Source of the DNA: a bacterium
GTDB taxonomy: Bacteria > Hydrothermota > UBA3073 > JACQXS01 > JAUWAR01
Direction of reading: 5' to 3'
DNA length: 6,721 nt
NCBI GenBank assembly: GCA_030601965.1
Contig: JAUWAR010000071.1
Span: forward strand, 1 to 6,721
In this document: positions 5,589 through 6,721 of the stretch, in pieces
How the letters are laid out: every line of letters starts with the position of its first letter
Numbering within the stretch: the stretch's first letter is position 1
Translations under genes and position numbers: made by a program
The notes under the pieces: generated by a model
What the model was told of the DNA's origin: nothing
The model's database searches: none
What the model saw: the letters and a program-made list of their open reading frames with translations, nothing else

Positions 5589-6188
5589 GTCTTTAATTCT
5601 TCTCATCACCTCTTCAGCTATTTTCTCTCTTCCTTGTTTATTATTCTCAAACTGTGAAAGATATTCTGGACTAAAAGGCTCACCAAATTTTACATATACT
5701 TTGCCTCTGTTCAAGAATAACCTCCACAGAGATACATTTGTTCCTGACACAAAGGTTGGAACTATTGGGACATGAGTTTTTAAAGCAATATATCCAACAC
5801 CCACATTAGGGGATAGGAATGTGCCTTTTTTGCTCCTTGTGCCTTCAGGAAAAAACAGAAGCACCCGACCTTTTCCAAGAACATCAAATGTTTTCATCAG
5901 TGCTTTTCTATCCAATTTTTTAGTATCGGCAGGATAGGCATTCAAAGCCCTTATGAGCCATGTAAACCACTTAGAGACAGTAAAAAGACCCTTTTTAGTG
6001 AAGTAAAAACACTCCCTAAAATATACCGCTGCCCCAACAAGTGGTGGGTCATAATATGATAAATGATTTGAAGCAATAATTACCCCACCTGTTTTTGGTA
6101 TATTCTCCCTTCCGGAGACCTTGAACCCAAACAGGAGTCCCCATGTATAGTTAACAATTCTTGTCGCAATCCGATATCTGAGTTTCAC
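5568..6188 (-). CDS. plsC: 1-acyl-sn-glycerol-3-phosphate acyltransferase (PlsC family)
   Basis: Membrane-associated acyltransferase that adds the second acyl chain to lysophosphatidic acid to make phosphatidic acid. The 206-residue product has the four acyltransferase blocks: SNHLSYYDPP (40-49) with the catalytic His42 and Asp47 of NHxxxxD, the KKGLFTVS region (65-72), FFPEGTRSKKG (112-122), and VPIVPTFVSG (140-149). An N-terminal hydrophobic stretch at about 12-22 suits membrane contact. The start is GTG at 6188; no Shine-Dalgarno is seen in the preceding bases, which are AT-rich and then a 74-bp repeat. The last residues (about DISKIKY) and the TAA are encoded by the AT-rich repeat. Position between cmk and ispH is a conserved arrangement. 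The exact acyl acceptor cannot be told from sequence; other acyltransferases of this superfamily share the motifs. Confidence 0.93.
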   Translation of the reverse strand: MKLRYRIATRIVNYTWGLLFGFKVSGRENIPKTGGVIIASNHLSYYDPPLVGAAVYFRECFYFTKKGLFTVSKWFTWLIRALNAYPADTKKLDRKALMKTFDVLGKGRVLLFFPEGTRSKKGTFLSPNVGVGYIALKTHVPIVPTFVSGTNVSLWRLFLNRGKVYVKFGEPFSPEYLSQFENNKQGREKIAEEVMRRIKDISKIKY

Positions 6189-6202
6189 AATAAAATAAAA
6201 AT

Positions 6203-6276
6203 GTCATTCTGAGCGTCAGCGAAGAATCTCATAGATTGCTTCGTCGTCCGTCAGCTGACGGACTCCTCGCAATGAC
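6203..6276. repeat. Composite palindromic repeat between cmk and plsC
   Basis: The ends are GTCATT (6203-6208) and AATGAC (6271-6276). An inner imperfect stem pairs CGAAG and ATCT (6220-6224, 6226-6229) with AGAT and CTTCG (6233-6236, 6239-6243) around a CAT loop. In the right half an 18-bp perfect palindrome, GTCCGTCAGCTGACGGAC (6246-6263), is nested. On the minus strand the right half reads VIARSPSADGRRSNL and then TGA, so it forms the C-terminus of cmk. Similar sequences are widespread dispersed repeats in several bacterial groups, by recollection rather than search. Confidence 0.82.
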
Positions 6277-6721
6277 ATCCTTTGAATCCCTGATTATTTC
6301 TATAACTTTCTCTATCTCCTCCTCAATACTCATATTCGTTGTATCTATTACAAATGCACTCCCTGGAACTTTGAGTGGTGAGTGCTCTCGTGTTTTATCC
6401 TGTAAATCCCTTGCTTCTAAATCCTTTTTTATCCTATGTAGGAGGGGTTTTCTAACCCCGATAGACTGATATCGGGACAGGAATGTCCCTCCTACAGAAT
6501 ATTCTTTTTTCCGTCTCTTTGCCCTTTCAGAAAGTGAGGCATCCATATATATTTTTACCTCTGCATCGGGGAAGACAACTGTCGCTATATCTCTTCCTTC
6601 ACATACGACATTACCGTCTCTTCCAAGTTCTCTCTGCAATTTGACAAGCGATTCTCACACAACTTTATAGGTAATGATAAGAGAAGCAAATTTAACTATC
6701 TTTTCTGTTTTTATATCATCT
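6229..6721 (-). CDS. cmk: Cytidylate kinase, 5'-truncated by the window and interrupted by an in-frame stop
   Basis: Cytosolic CMP/dCMP kinase, transferring phosphate from ATP. The N-terminal P-loop is outside the window. The frame is open from 6720 with DIKTEKIVKFAS, which aligns without gaps to the DIRTEE...AAS segment of the family. At 6655-6657 a TGA replaces the Arg of the VRE motif (Arg110 in E. coli Cmk, which I recall contacts CMP). After it the frame continues perfectly: ESLVKLQRELG, CEGRDIATVVFPDA, RAKRR, ARDLQDKTREHSPL and FVIDTT. The 136-residue stretch starting at a TTG codon (6639) lacks the P-loop and cannot be a kinase alone, so the gene is either a recent pseudogene or carries a sequencing error. 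A 60-bp palindrome adds VGGTFLSRYQSIGVRKPLLH between RAKRRKKEYS and RIKKDLEARD. The C-terminus from VIARSP on, and the stop, are another repeat. Confidence 0.85.
6437..6496. repeat. cmk: 60-bp palindromic element translated in frame inside cmk
   Basis: The outer arms TGTAGGAGGG (6437-6446) and CCCTCCTACA (6487-6496) are perfect reverse complements. Inside are GGGGTT (6444-6449), loop TTCT, AACCCC (6454-6459); CCCGAT (6457-6462) against ATCGGG (6471-6476); and GGGACA (6474-6479), loop GGAA, TGTCCC (6484-6489). These stems share bases, so they form alternative folds. At exactly 20 codons it preserves the cmk reading frame. Confidence 0.92.
6655..6657 (-). other. cmk: In-frame TGA stop in cmk at the conserved arginine position
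   Basis: The codon between GTG (6658-6660) and GAA (6652-6654) is TGA where the family has Arg (VRE). A single C-to-T change from CGA, or A-to-T from AGA, would produce it. Coding similarity is seen on both sides in the same frame, so no frameshift is needed. Confidence 0.85.

Noticed and set aside
6229..6639. A stand-alone 136-residue protein starting at TTG 6639
   Set aside because: The codons upstream continue Cmk homology in the same frame, and the fragment lacks the ATP-binding P-loop. It is the tail of an interrupted cmk.
6655..6657. TGA reassigned to an amino acid in this organism
   Set aside because: No other gene in the window has an internal TGA, the expected residue is Arg rather than the Gly or Trp of known TGA reassignments, and the TGA at 6229 behaves as a terminator because sequence beyond it is repeat and out-of-frame plsC.

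Overview
This window is AT-rich bacterial chromosome in which every recognisable gene lies on the minus strand. In transcription order (high to low coordinates) they are cmk (5' end outside the window, interrupted), plsC, ispH, rpsA, truA, nadC, rnfG and rnfE. The block cmk-plsC-ispH-rpsA is an arrangement seen in several anaerobic bacterial lineages. Rnf subunits and the deoxyxylulose-pathway enzyme IspH suit a bacterium with anaerobic or fermentative metabolism. The density of repeats inside genes recalls uncultured candidate-phylum genomes. I cannot fix the phylum from this sequence.

Layout: 6229-6721 is the C-terminal two thirds of CMP kinase, with an in-frame TGA at a conserved arginine, an in-frame 60-bp palindrome, and a C-terminus made of a third kind of repeat. 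5568-6188 is an acylglycerophosphate acyltransferase. 5429-5567 is an AT-rich repeat spacer. 4586-5428 is IspH, and 3016-4593 is a six-domain ribosomal protein S1 that overlaps it by 8 bp. 2290-3006 is TruA. 1361-2290 is NadC, carrying three separate repeat insertions. 699-1316 and 78-680 are the Rnf subunits RnfG and RnfE. 1-77 is repeat only.

Functionally, the upstream genes are core housekeeping: CMP/dCMP phosphorylation, phosphatidic acid synthesis, isoprenoid precursors, translation initiation, tRNA pseudouridylation and NAD synthesis. The two Rnf genes belong to a membrane ferredoxin:NAD oxidoreductase. Spacing is short or overlapping, so read-through transcription is plausible, but no promoter or dedicated terminator could be identified.

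The striking part is the repeats. One family of 50-60 bp palindromic elements has ends like TGTAGGAGG/CCTCCTACA and two internal tetraloop hairpins whose stems differ in sequence but stay paired. It occurs inside cmk, inside nadC (where a second palindrome is nested in a hairpin loop), at the end of rnfE, in the rnfG leader, and at the window start. A second class is heptamer tandem repeats (TAATTGN, GAATTGA, TTCTTCA, ATCAAAA types) in nadC twice, at the rnfG/rnfE and rpsA/truA junctions, and between ispH and plsC. The elements are translated in frame, supply stop codons, and crowd out Shine-Dalgarno sites. This resembles the protein-coding palindromic elements of Rickettsia, though these sequences are different.
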